Shown here piece by piece: positions 8,944-16,134 of a stretch of 16,427 nt of DNA. This DNA is from Thermococci archaeon. GTDB lineage: Archaea > Hadarchaeota > B88-G9. The notes beneath the pieces were generated by a model. That model did no database searches. It was not told the DNA's origin and saw only the letters and a list, made by a program, of their open reading frames with translations. The position numbers and the translations under genes were made by a program. Position 1 is the first letter of the stretch. Every line of letters starts with the position of its first letter. The DNA lies in NCBI GenBank assembly GCA_003660555.1, contig QMUK01000019.1:1-16427 (forward strand), in the 5' to 3' direction.

Positions 8944-11421
8944 TTATCCCCATGGATCCTCTATTCTTTTTCTGATCTCCCTAGTTATTTTTGAGTACTT
9001 AATTTCTCCTAGGGCTTCCGATATTCTCTCTATCCCGTGAAGTAAGTGGAGTATCTCCTCTAACCAATTAAAAACATCTCCTGAGTACAGAAGAAGTCCA
9101 TCTTCCTCGAATTCCTTAGATATTTGGCTTGGATCTAGTTTGTCATCTATCCTCTTCCTAACTATTTCCATAGATAGTTTGAGCTCGCCACATCCACAAA
9201 ATGGAGAGTCCTTGCAATTACACGAGAGATACTTTTGAACTAACCTAGATATCTTCCTTAGAGTTCCCTTGTTCACACCTCTTGGTCTAGACAAGAACTC
9301 CAAGGTTGTGCCAGAAAAGAGCCTCACTGAGACTTTGTCCTTTATCTCGGAATATATGTCTTCTCCGAGGTATGCATTAGTAAAGGGTTTCAGTTCAATG
9401 GCCATCTCTAATGGGTCACACTTATCGCATCTCCCCCTTCTGCTAGATAGGATTCTCCTTTTGATTTCTCTAGAGGTAACTGGATCTATGAAGCTCTCTG
9501 AAACTGCTTTTCCATATCTGGTAACTTTAATTTCCCCATTGGAATATCTCACAAGATCGTCCTCTAACAAAAAGGAGAGAATTTTCCCTAAAGTGGAGGG
9601 GAACTCTAGCTCTCTATGTATCTCGATTAAGTCTTCATAACTCTTCGTTATCCCACTAGAGAGAAATGCAAGTATTTCTTCTGATTCTTTCTTAAAATCG
9701 ACTGAAATAATTGGGTTCGGCTCTATTCTGTCTACTCCTGGGGATAGCAACTCTTCTAGTACTTCTTTCTCAGAAGATCCCATGAAGGATCCCTTTGGAT
9801 CCAATAGGATTACTACTCTTCCTCTGTCGTGATAACTAGGCCTTCCTGCTCTTCCAAGCATCTGATAGAACTCTGCCTTAGTCAACCACTTGTTTCCCAT
9901 TGTTAAACTCTCGAATATTACCTGAGATGCTGGGAAATCCACTCCAGAGCCAAGAGCTGCGGTAGTGACTATTGCTTTTGCCTTTCCCCTATTAAAAGCT
10001 AGTTCCATTGCTCTCCTCTTAGAATACGGCATTCCTGAATGATATGGGAGTGCCATTATCTTCTGGGATATTTCTTCTACTTTCCTCCTCGAGTTCGTGA
10101 AGACTATGGTTTTTCCTCTGTACCCCTTGGTGGAGATCTCTCTGCTCTCTCTTTCCACCAATTTAGATATCAGTCCTATTTTCCTCTTCCCAGAAACTGG
10201 GATAACATGTATCTCTATTGGGACTGGGCGCTCTTCATCTAGAACTAAAGTAGCTCCCAATTCCTCAGACAGTTCCTCTGGATTTCCAACAGTGGCTGAT
10301 AGAAATATGAATTGGGGGTCGTATTTCCTCTTTAGTCTCTCTATTAGTCCCCTAATTCTCCAACCTCTCTCCTCGTCCCCTAAGTTGTGAACCTCGTCTA
10401 TTGCTACAACGCCTATTGGTCCTATTTCCCTTCCCTTTCTTAACAGGTAGTCTATTCCTTCGTAAGTTCCTACTATTACATGGCAATCTATTGACGTGTC
10501 CCTTATCTCTACGTACTCCTTTGTCTTTAATCTGTCTACTCCCACCCTTATACCTACTTTCAGGAAGGGGTACTTGTCCTTGAATTCTTCGTACTTCTGA
10601 TTTGCTAAAGCTACCAAGGGTGTGAGATAAATGAATTTCTCTCCGTTCAGTGCTCTAGTTACCCCGGGAATTTCGGCTATCAAGGTTTTCCCGCTTCCAG
10701 TGGGACTCACTACCAGGAGGTTCCTACCTTCCAAGAGACCAGAATTCAGTGCTTTAGTTTGCATCTCGTTGAGCTCGTTTATTCCCCACCTAATTAGAGA
10801 TTCTTTGATTTTATTTGGGATTTTGAGAGATGATACTTCTATTCTATCTAATTTTTTTGGCTTCTTCTCTTGAATTGTCCTAAAAACTGTTATCTCATTT
10901 GGTTCTGATATTTCCACTAGTTCTAGAAATGCTTTTCTTACTTCCTTGTTCTTCTTAATCGCTTTCTCTAAAATGAAATCTGGAAAGTCTCCGATTCTTT
11001 CTTTGAGTAGTCTCTTAAGTTCTTCTATAGCACATTTCATACACACAGGTTTTCCTTCGAAAAAATAGCTTGTCTCAGTCTTATATTCACCCTTCTGGAG
11101 ACAAGATGTACAGAATGTGACTTCCTCAAACTTTATTTGGAAATTTCTCAAAAAAGACTTCACTTCATCTGCGTCTGAAGAGGTCCTCTCATCTAAGGAT
11201 ATCAAGACCTTTTTAGATTCTTTTAACGCTTTTATGAGCTTCTTTGGTGATACTAGCTTCTCTCTCCCAGTAGGGTCTCTAAGAACACACTTTGATGGAT
11301 ATGGTCTCTCTCCCTTTGAGTCGAACGTCACTAATACTTCCTCTTGAGTGCTTCCAAGAGAAAATGTGAATTTATATTCTTTCTTTCTCTTTCTAGGAGT
11401 CCTACTCACCTTTACCTCCAT
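8944..11421 (-). CDS. Ski2-like DEAD/DEAH-box helicase with two Cys clusters (DUF5814-type)
   Basis: This is an ATP-dependent superfamily 2 helicase of 825 residues. Motif I is 'SPTGSGKT' at 239-246, motif II is DEVH at 342-345, motif III is 'SAT' at 375-377, and motif VI reads 'QMLGRAGRPSYHDRG', as in Ski2/Hel308 relatives. Ahead of the motor are about 190 residues with a four-Cys cluster (C104, C107, C127, C130: 'FCTSC...VCMKC'), likely one zinc. Near the C-terminus a second cluster, 'RCDKC' plus 'SCNCKDSPFCGCGE', could bind another metal. An archaeal helicase group annotated DUF5814 has a similar build; that name is from memory. The substrate, RNA or DNA, is undetermined. The ATG overlaps the hflX end by 10 bases, making it last in the MBF1-DUF2209-hflX-helicase operon. 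Confidence 0.85.
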   Translation of the reverse strand: MEVKVSRTPRKRKKEYKFTFSLGSTQEEVLVTFDSKGERPYPSKCVLRDPTGREKLVSPKKLIKALKESKKVLISLDERTSSDADEVKSFLRNFQIKFEEVTFCTSCLQKGEYKTETSYFFEGKPVCMKCAIEELKRLLKERIGDFPDFILEKAIKKNKEVRKAFLELVEISEPNEITVFRTIQEKKPKKLDRIEVSSLKIPNKIKESLIRWGINELNEMQTKALNSGLLEGRNLLVVSPTGSGKTLIAEIPGVTRALNGEKFIYLTPLVALANQKYEEFKDKYPFLKVGIRVGVDRLKTKEYVEIRDTSIDCHVIVGTYEGIDYLLRKGREIGPIGVVAIDEVHNLGDEERGWRIRGLIERLKRKYDPQFIFLSATVGNPEELSEELGATLVLDEERPVPIEIHVIPVSGKRKIGLISKLVERESREISTKGYRGKTIVFTNSRRKVEEISQKIMALPYHSGMPYSKRRAMELAFNRGKAKAIVTTAALGSGVDFPASQVIFESLTMGNKWLTKAEFYQMLGRAGRPSYHDRGRVVILLDPKGSFMGSSEKEVLEELLSPGVDRIEPNPIISVDFKKESEEILAFLSSGITKSYEDLIEIHRELEFPSTLGKILSFLLEDDLVRYSNGEIKVTRYGKAVSESFIDPVTSREIKRRILSSRRGRCDKCDPLEMAIELKPFTNAYLGEDIYSEIKDKVSVRLFSGTTLEFLSRPRGVNKGTLRKISRLVQKYLSCNCKDSPFCGCGELKLSMEIVRKRIDDKLDPSQISKEFEEDGLLLYSGDVFNWLEEILHLLHGIERISEALGEIKYSKITREIRKRIEDPWG
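8963..8973 (+). terminator. Possible U-tract terminator for the exported-protein gene
   Basis: ATTCTTTTTCT on the plus strand lies about 35 bases past the stop at 8931, antisense to the end of the helicase gene. Archaeal termination commonly uses U-tracts, cut by aCPSF1. Such tracts also occur by chance in coding DNA, so this is weak. Confidence 0.25.
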
Positions 11422-12659
11422 GTTTCCATCCCCAGAACTCCGGTTCCTTCCGGAGCCTCTTTGGTTGGATCTCTGTCCGATTCTAGGTCTACTAATACTT
11501 CCTCTGGAGTATAGTGTCTGTAAATTACTCTCGACTTTCTCTCTAATTCGTTCATAAACCTGTATCCATTCGGCACGTTTGGTACGGAAAGTATGAATCT
11601 CTTCAGTCTCGGCAAAGATGAAAACATCGCTCTTTTCAGTCCATCGAGGTTTCTACCAGTCTTGGCGGAGATTAGTACTGGATTGTGAAAATACCTAGAG
11701 AGTTTCTCGTATTTCTCTTCAATTTCCTCCTCCTCTAGGAGATCTATTTTGTTTAAAGCTGTAACTATGGGAGTTTTTAGTCCTATTCTCTCGAATATTT
11801 TGTGACAGGACTTAGCCTTCCTTTCTATCTCTCTAACTGGCTCTGAGAAGTCTACTACCCACACCACTAGGTCAGAAAGAGTTATTTCTTCTATTGTAGA
11901 AAAAAAGGCTTCTAGGACCAAACTAGGCATGTTTTCTATGAAGCCAACGGTGTCTGTGAGTAGGGCTTTTCTACCGAATAGGTCCACTCTTCTGGTGGTA
12001 GTTCTTATGGTCGTGAACATCTCTTCGCCGCATTCTACGCTCTCAGATGCGATGGAATTAAGAAGTGTGCTCTTTCCAGCATTGGTATATCCAGCCAACG
12101 ATATGAGATCAAATCCAGATCTTCTTCTCCTCCTTCTAACTGAGGTCCTCTTGTTCCTAATCGAATCTAATTTCTTTCGTGTTTCAATCATTCTTTTCCT
12201 TATTTCCCTGTAGTACTTCTCCACCTCATATCTTCCTAAGCCTCTGAATCCTGGTCTCTCCTCCATTTTAGCTAATTTTACTTTCTCTTTAGCTCTCGGG
12301 AGTTCATATCTTAATTTAGCTAGCTCTACTTGTAGTTTACTCTCTTTAGTCCCAGATCTCTTGGAGAAAACTTCCAATATAAGTTGGGTTCTATCCATTA
12401 CCTCTGTGCCGATCTCTCCTGCCAAATTGTAAGCTTGAGATGGGGAGAGCTCCCCAGAGAAGATTACTACCTCTGCCTTAGTTTCTTTGACTAATCTGGA
12501 TAATTCTTTTACTTTTCCAACACCTATTTTGTATTTAGGATCTTCCCCCTCTTTCCTCTGTAGTAGTCTCCCGACTACATCCATTCCAGCACTTCTAGCT
12601 AGTTCTTCGAGTTCTGAGAGCTCACTATACTTTCCTCTGCAAACTACCAGAGCCCTCAT
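11412..12659 (-). CDS. hflX: HflX, ribosome-associated GTPase
   Basis: HflX is a translational GTPase of the OBG/HflX group. Bacterial homologues bind 50S subunits and split stalled 70S ribosomes, and archaeal ones bind the large subunit. The 415 residues begin with the HflX N-terminal domain ('ALVVCRGKYSELSELEELARSAG', 'GVGKVKEL', 'VIFSGELSPSQAYNL'), followed by a coiled coil at about 105-175 and a basic run (RRRRRR at 175-180). The G domain has G1 'GYTNAGKST' at 190-198, G2 threonines at about 216-221, G3 'DTVGF' at 236-240 and G4 'NKID' at 303-306; G5 is probably 'ISAKTG'. A C-terminal domain of about 60 residues follows. The ATG lies 35 bases inside the upstream gene, preceded by GAGGGT, and the end overlaps the helicase gene. 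Confidence 0.93.
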   Translation of the reverse strand: MRALVVCRGKYSELSELEELARSAGMDVVGRLLQRKEGEDPKYKIGVGKVKELSRLVKETKAEVVIFSGELSPSQAYNLAGEIGTEVMDRTQLILEVFSKRSGTKESKLQVELAKLRYELPRAKEKVKLAKMEERPGFRGLGRYEVEKYYREIRKRMIETRKKLDSIRNKRTSVRRRRRRSGFDLISLAGYTNAGKSTLLNSIASESVECGEEMFTTIRTTTRRVDLFGRKALLTDTVGFIENMPSLVLEAFFSTIEEITLSDLVVWVVDFSEPVREIERKAKSCHKIFERIGLKTPIVTALNKIDLLEEEEIEEKYEKLSRYFHNPVLISAKTGRNLDGLKRAMFSSLPRLKRFILSVPNVPNGYRFMNELERKSRVIYRHYTPEEVLVDLESDRDPTKEAPEGTGVLGMETWR

Positions 12660-13038
12660 GGAATACCCTCATTAACAGATCTCTACTTGCCTTGGAGACG
12701 TGGTGGGCAATCCTTACTAACTCTATCTCTCCCAATGTCTCACAGAACTTGAATTCTCTTCCTCCCAGTATTCCCTTCACTATCCACTCCTCTTTTCCCT
12801 TGAATTCTCCCCTCTCGGATGTTATGTAGTCGAACTCAATTGGTAAGTTTCTGAGTATTACCCTTGCCAGATCGGAATGTGTCAATGGTGTTTCAGTGAT
12901 TTCTAGGTCCAATTTCACATCCAGCACTCTCTCTACCCTCGTAGGAGATATTTCCGCCTCCACAAAAGCGAAGACTAGGTAATACTTACCGTTCACTGAA
13001 TGTTTTCCTGAGATATCAAAGCCCACTACCCTAGCCAA
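12625..13038 (-). CDS. Uncharacterised archaeal protein, DUF2209-like
   Basis: This is a 137-residue protein of unknown function. Its start, 'RVVGFDISGKHSVNGKYYLVFAFVEAE', looks like a strand ending in an acidic residue (D8) followed by a hairpin, a pattern met in RNase H-like and actin-like folds. I associate it with the archaeal family DUF2209, from memory. The rest is mixed: 'LTHSDLARVILRNLP', 'GREFKFCETLGEIE' and a C-terminal helix 'ELVRIAHHVSKASRDLLMRVF'. The start is TTG, four bases past the MBF1 stop, with GGGAGTGAG just upstream. Its last 35 bases overlap hflX. Placement between MBF1 and HflX suggests a translation-linked role; this is context only. Confidence 0.65.
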   Translation of the reverse strand: MARVVGFDISGKHSVNGKYYLVFAFVEAEISPTRVERVLDVKLDLEITETPLTHSDLARVILRNLPIEFDYITSERGEFKGKEEWIVKGILGGREFKFCETLGEIELVRIAHHVSKASRDLLMRVFHEGSGSLQRKV

Positions 13039-13042
13039 GGGC

Positions 13043-13528
13043 TCACTCCCTCTTCTTCACCTCGGCAACGTCTCCCAAGGTTAGTTCTAACTCTTCTTCC
13101 TCTAGCTCGAACTCCTCCTCGCCAATCCTCTCTATTAATCTTATTCCTAGTTCCCTTTCTAATTTCTTAGCTAGCTTTATACTGGGAGTAAGCCTGCCAG
13201 CCTCTATTCTGTGTATTACAGACTCCTTCTCCATTACCTTTTTGGCTAGTTCCTCTTGGGTAATCCCGAGTCTTTCCCTCCCTCTTCTTATCCTCATATG
13301 GTAGTCTTCTACAATCTCGTAGTCTTCTAGTCTTTCTCTCCTCGGTCTTCTTCTTTTTATTTCCTCTCTTCTTACTCTGGGAGGTGTTATTATTCTCTTG
13401 GGTTCTTGGACCACTTCGTAAATTTCCTTACCGTATTTCGCGCAATCGCTACAGACCATGAGAGGAGTTCCGTCGAGCATTACCTTCTTGAGTTCCCTAA
13501 CCTCTCTACCGCAGACTTCACACTGCAA
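13043..13528 (-). CDS. Archaeal multiprotein bridging factor 1 (MBF1): zinc ribbon plus HTH
   Basis: The 161 residues show the archaeal MBF1 plan. An N-terminal zinc ribbon has C3-x2-C6 and C26-x2-C29. A basic linker (about 45-75, rich in RR pairs) leads to a Cro/C1-type helix-turn-helix at about 77-131: 'MRIRRGRERLGITQEELAKK', then 'EKESVIHRIEAGRLTPSIK', then 'AKKLERELGI'. The tail is strongly acidic (EEFELEEEELELTLGD). Eukaryotic MBF1/EDF1 binds the 40S subunit at collided ribosomes and limits frameshifting; archaeal MBF1 has been linked to the small subunit and translation. The start is TTG with GGGATGGG ahead. It heads the operon through to the helicase and is divergent from PAN. Confidence 0.92.
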   Translation of the reverse strand: MQCEVCGREVRELKKVMLDGTPLMVCSDCAKYGKEIYEVVQEPKRIITPPRVRREEIKRRRPRRERLEDYEIVEDYHMRIRRGRERLGITQEELAKKVMEKESVIHRIEAGRLTPSIKLAKKLERELGIRLIERIGEEEFELEEEELELTLGDVAEVKKRE

Positions 13529-13627
13529 GGCCCATCCCTTCTATTAAGGGATTTACGAACATTGCTGCGACTCTTGGGGTGCTAGGGTTTATATAACTAA
13601 TGACTGAATGGGGAAGGGGGTCAGGGA
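13529..13627. promoter_or_regulatory. Divergent promoter region, MBF1 operon / PAN (TATA 13588-13595)
   Basis: TTTATATAACT at 13588-13598 is the only strong TATA-like element. For PAN, a start of transcription about 27 bases on (near 13618) would leave a leader of roughly 10 bases that begins in the G-rich stretch before the TTG. On the opposite strand it reads TTATATAAA and could serve MBF1 with a leader of about 40 bases. A weaker minus-strand candidate, GTAAATCCCTTAA, lies nearer MBF1. Which direction owns the box cannot be settled by eye. Confidence 0.55.
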
Positions 13628-14872
13628 TTGGTCGAAAGCGAGAGCAGTGGTCTACCTCACACTGAAAGATTGGAAGACCTTTATCTCAAAGCCTTAAGAG
13701 AGAAGATAAGGAAGATCAAGGAATTGGAACAGAGGGTCAAGAAACTAGAGGAAGTTAATAGGAGTCTCGAAATGGAGAAAAAGCTTATGGAGAGACAGAG
13801 ACTCAAACTTGAGAGAGAAGTTAGGAGTTTGAGGAAAGAGATAGAGAAAATGAATGCTCCTCCTCTTATAACCGGGACATTAATTGAACTCCTCCCAGAT
13901 GGAAGAGCTGTGGTGAAGAGTACCACCGGTCCAAACTTCGTGGTTAGGATCTCCTCCAAGGTAAAGAGAGAGTCCCTTTCTCCTGGTTGCATGGTAGCAA
14001 TGAACCAGAGATCCTATGCCATAGTCGAAGTTCTTCCTTCGAGTAAGGATCCGGTAGTGATGAATATGGAAATCGAAGAGAGACCTGGAGTCACCTACAA
14101 TGACATAGGCGGTTTAAAGGAGCAAATAGAGGAGATAAGAGAGACTGTAGAATTGCCATTGTTGAGACCCGATCTATTTGAGAAAGTCGGGATAGAACCT
14201 CCTAAGGGAGTTCTACTTTATGGTCCTCCTGGCTGCGGAAAGACGCTCTTAGCTAAAGCTGTTGCCTCTCAAACGAAAGCTACTTTCATAAGGGTAATAG
14301 CCTCAGAATTCGTCAGGAAGTACATAGGAGAAGGGGCCAGATTAGTGAGAGAAGTTTTCCAACTCGCCAGAGAAAAGTCTCCATCAATAATATTCATAGA
14401 TGAAATCGATGCCATTGCCGCTAAGAGATTGGACGATTCCACCAGTGGAGACAGGGAAGTACACAGGACCCTGATGCAGCTCCTATCTGAAATGGATGGG
14501 TTCGATCCAAGGGGAGACGTCAGGATAATAGGAGCAACTAATAGACCAGACATACTAGACCCAGCAATACTGAGGCCTGGAAGGTTCGACAGATTAATAG
14601 AAATTCCTTTGCCCAGCGAAGAAGGGAGATACGAAATATTCAAGATACACACCAGAAGAATGAATCTCTCTGACGACGTGAGTCTAAGAGAACTAGCTAA
14701 GCTGACCGAAGGGGCAACTGGGGCTGACATAAGACAAATCTGCATAGAAGCTGGTATGTTTGCCATAAAAGAAGGTAGGGATTACGTATCAAATCGGGAT
14801 TTCCTCCTTGGAATAGAGAAAGTGTTAAAGAAGGAATTGGGTGCTAAAACCCAAGAGGGGATGTACTTCTAG
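13628..14872 (+). CDS. pan: Proteasome-activating nucleotidase (PAN), AAA+ unfoldase
   Basis: PAN is the hexameric ATPase that unfolds substrates and feeds the archaeal 20S proteasome. Residues about 10-75 form the N-terminal coiled coil (heptads around '[18 protein letters not shown]'). An OB domain follows (about 80-140, '[20 protein letters not shown]'). The AAA+ module has Walker A 'GPPGCGKT' at 199-206, Walker B 'IIFIDEID' at 254-261, pore loop '[10 protein letters not shown]' with F228, and Arg fingers in 'RPGRFDR' at 316-322. The protein ends Met-Tyr-Phe, a proper HbYX motif that docks into the 20S alpha ring and opens its gate. The 414 residues are slightly short of the usual 400-430 midrange but complete. 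The start is TTG: no ATG or GTG in frame follows the upstream stop, and a G-rich site precedes it. The aRF1 gene follows 67 bases later. Confidence 0.96.
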   Translation: MVESESSGLPHTERLEDLYLKALREKIRKIKELEQRVKKLEEVNRSLEMEKKLMERQRLKLEREVRSLRKEIEKMNAPPLITGTLIELLPDGRAVVKSTTGPNFVVRISSKVKRESLSPGCMVAMNQRSYAIVEVLPSSKDPVVMNMEIEERPGVTYNDIGGLKEQIEEIRETVELPLLRPDLFEKVGIEPPKGVLLYGPPGCGKTLLAKAVASQTKATFIRVIASEFVRKYIGEGARLVREVFQLAREKSPSIIFIDEIDAIAAKRLDDSTSGDREVHRTLMQLLSEMDGFDPRGDVRIIGATNRPDILDPAILRPGRFDRLIEIPLPSEEGRYEIFKIHTRRMNLSDDVSLRELAKLTEGATGADIRQICIEAGMFAIKEGRDYVSNRDFLLGIEKVLKKELGAKTQEGMYF

Positions 14873-14939
14873 GGATGATGAAAGAGAGCTTTTTCTGATG
14901 AATGAGGAGTGATGGGCGAACTGACCAGGTGTTTGAGAA
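14873..14939 (+). promoter_or_regulatory. Leader between PAN and aRF1 with chained UGA mini-ORFs
   Basis: The spacer holds three overlapping short frames. ATG 14875 encodes MMKESFF and stops at UGA 14896-14898, and ATG 14898 encodes MNEE and stops at UGA 14910-14912. Then ATG 14912 encodes MGELTRCLRNDRLV and stops at TAG 14954-14956, inside aRF1. Both junctions are UGAUG. The third frame covers the aRF1 ribosome-binding site AGGTG (14927-14931). The same bases also resemble a C/D-box RNA (ATGATGA 14875-14881, CTGA 14895-14898, CTGA 14921-14924). No TATA box is seen, so aRF1 is probably co-transcribed with PAN. Confidence 0.4.
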
Positions 14940-16130
14940 ATGATAGACTTGTATAGATTCAAGAGGGAACTAGAGGACTTAGAGAAGAAGAGAGGCAGAG
15001 GAACTGAGCTCATTTCTGTATACATACCCCCTGGGAGACCGATAAGTGAAGTCATGAGCCACATGAGACAGGAACAGAGTAGTGCCTCTAACATAAAGTC
15101 GAAGTCCACTAGAAAGAACGTCATATCTGCTTTAGAAGTAATAATGCAGAGGCTGAAATTAATCAGGAAGGTTCCAGAGAATGGATTGGTAATATTCGCC
15201 GGAGTAGTACCGAAGAACGGTGGAGGGGAAAAGATGGAGACTCACTTAATAGTTCCTCCGGAACCAATCAACCTCTACTTGTATCACTGTGACTCCAAAT
15301 TCTACTTAGAGCCGCTAAAAGAGATGCTCAAAGAAAAGGAGGTATATGGGATAATTCTCCTCGACAGGAGAGAGGCCACTATAGCCTTATTGAAGGGGAA
15401 GAGGTTCGAGGTTCTCAAGAGATTGACCTCTGGAGTGCCGGGAAAGATAAAGGCCGGAGGACAGAGCTCTAGGAGATTTCAACGATTGATAGAACAAGCT
15501 GCATATGAATTCCTGGTAAGAATAGGGGAACACTCCTCTAGAATATTCATGGAGATTCCAGAAATAAAGGGAATAATAATAGGTGGTCCAGGTCCAACTA
15601 AGGAGAAGTTCTTCGAAGGAGATTTTCTACATCACGAGCTAAAGAAGAAAGTAGTAGCCGTGGTAGACACAGGATACACTGGGGAGGATGGGATAAGAGA
15701 ACTAATAGACAGAGCAACTGGGAAATTACAAGAACTCTCAATAGTAAAGCAAAGGAAGCTGTTTCAGAGGTTCCTGAAAGAAGTTGTCAAGGGAACTGGA
15801 TTGGCCACATATGGTGTGAGGGAGGTAATGGATGCACTCGAGAAGGGTTTGGTAGACACTCTGCTAATATCTGAGGGATTAGAGATCAAGTTCATTAGAG
15901 GGAAGTGTGACTCTTGCAACGAGAAAATAGAGGGGATTTTCATGGAGAGTCCAAAGTGCAAGTGTGGTGGTAACTTAAACATAGAGGAAGAGAGAGATCT
16001 AGTAGAGGAAATGATAGAGAAGGCAGAGGCCACTGGAGCTGAAATAGAGGTACTCCCAGAGGACACAGAGGAGGGGGCCCAATTGAAGAACTTCGGTGGA
16101 GTGGCTGCCATACTCAGGTTTGCAGGGTGA
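14940..16130 (+). CDS. prf1: Peptide chain release factor aRF1
   Basis: aRF1 reads all three stop codons and triggers release of the finished peptide. The stop-codon reader is in the N-domain: 'NIKS' at 51-54 and the YxCxxxF motif Y115-C117-F121 ('YHCDSKF'). The catalytic 'GGQ' is at 173-175 ('KAGGQSSRRFQ'). The C-domain carries the four-Cys zinc minidomain ('KCDSC' and 'KCKC') and ends 'GAQLKNFGGVAAILRF'. The 396 residues are a little shorter than the commonest length of about 410, from a trimmed N-terminus. The ATG has AGGTG eight bases upstream and gives the usual first helix. It lies 67 bases after PAN and four bases before argS, with the argS ribosome-binding site overlapping its stop. 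Confidence 0.96.
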   Translation: MIDLYRFKRELEDLEKKRGRGTELISVYIPPGRPISEVMSHMRQEQSSASNIKSKSTRKNVISALEVIMQRLKLIRKVPENGLVIFAGVVPKNGGGEKMETHLIVPPEPINLYLYHCDSKFYLEPLKEMLKEKEVYGIILLDRREATIALLKGKRFEVLKRLTSGVPGKIKAGGQSSRRFQRLIEQAAYEFLVRIGEHSSRIFMEIPEIKGIIIGGPGPTKEKFFEGDFLHHELKKKVVAVVDTGYTGEDGIRELIDRATGKLQELSIVKQRKLFQRFLKEVVKGTGLATYGVREVMDALEKGLVDTLLISEGLEIKFIRGKCDSCNEKIEGIFMESPKCKCGGNLNIEEERDLVEEMIEKAEATGAEIEVLPEDTEEGAQLKNFGGVAAILRFAG

Positions 16131-16134
16131 TTCC

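Noticed and set aside
13608-13697. 30-codon ATG frame overlapping the PAN start in another frame
   Set aside because: No ribosome-binding site and a composition dictated by the PAN reading frame; treated as chance.
13681-13992. Long antisense frames inside PAN, aCPSF1, helicase and others
   Set aside because: They mirror strongly coding, family-matching genes on the other strand, have Ser/Leu-rich low-complexity translations and lack start signals.
14940-14956. GTG at 14929-14931 as an earlier aRF1 start
   Set aside because: That frame hits TGA four codons later and is not the aRF1 frame.
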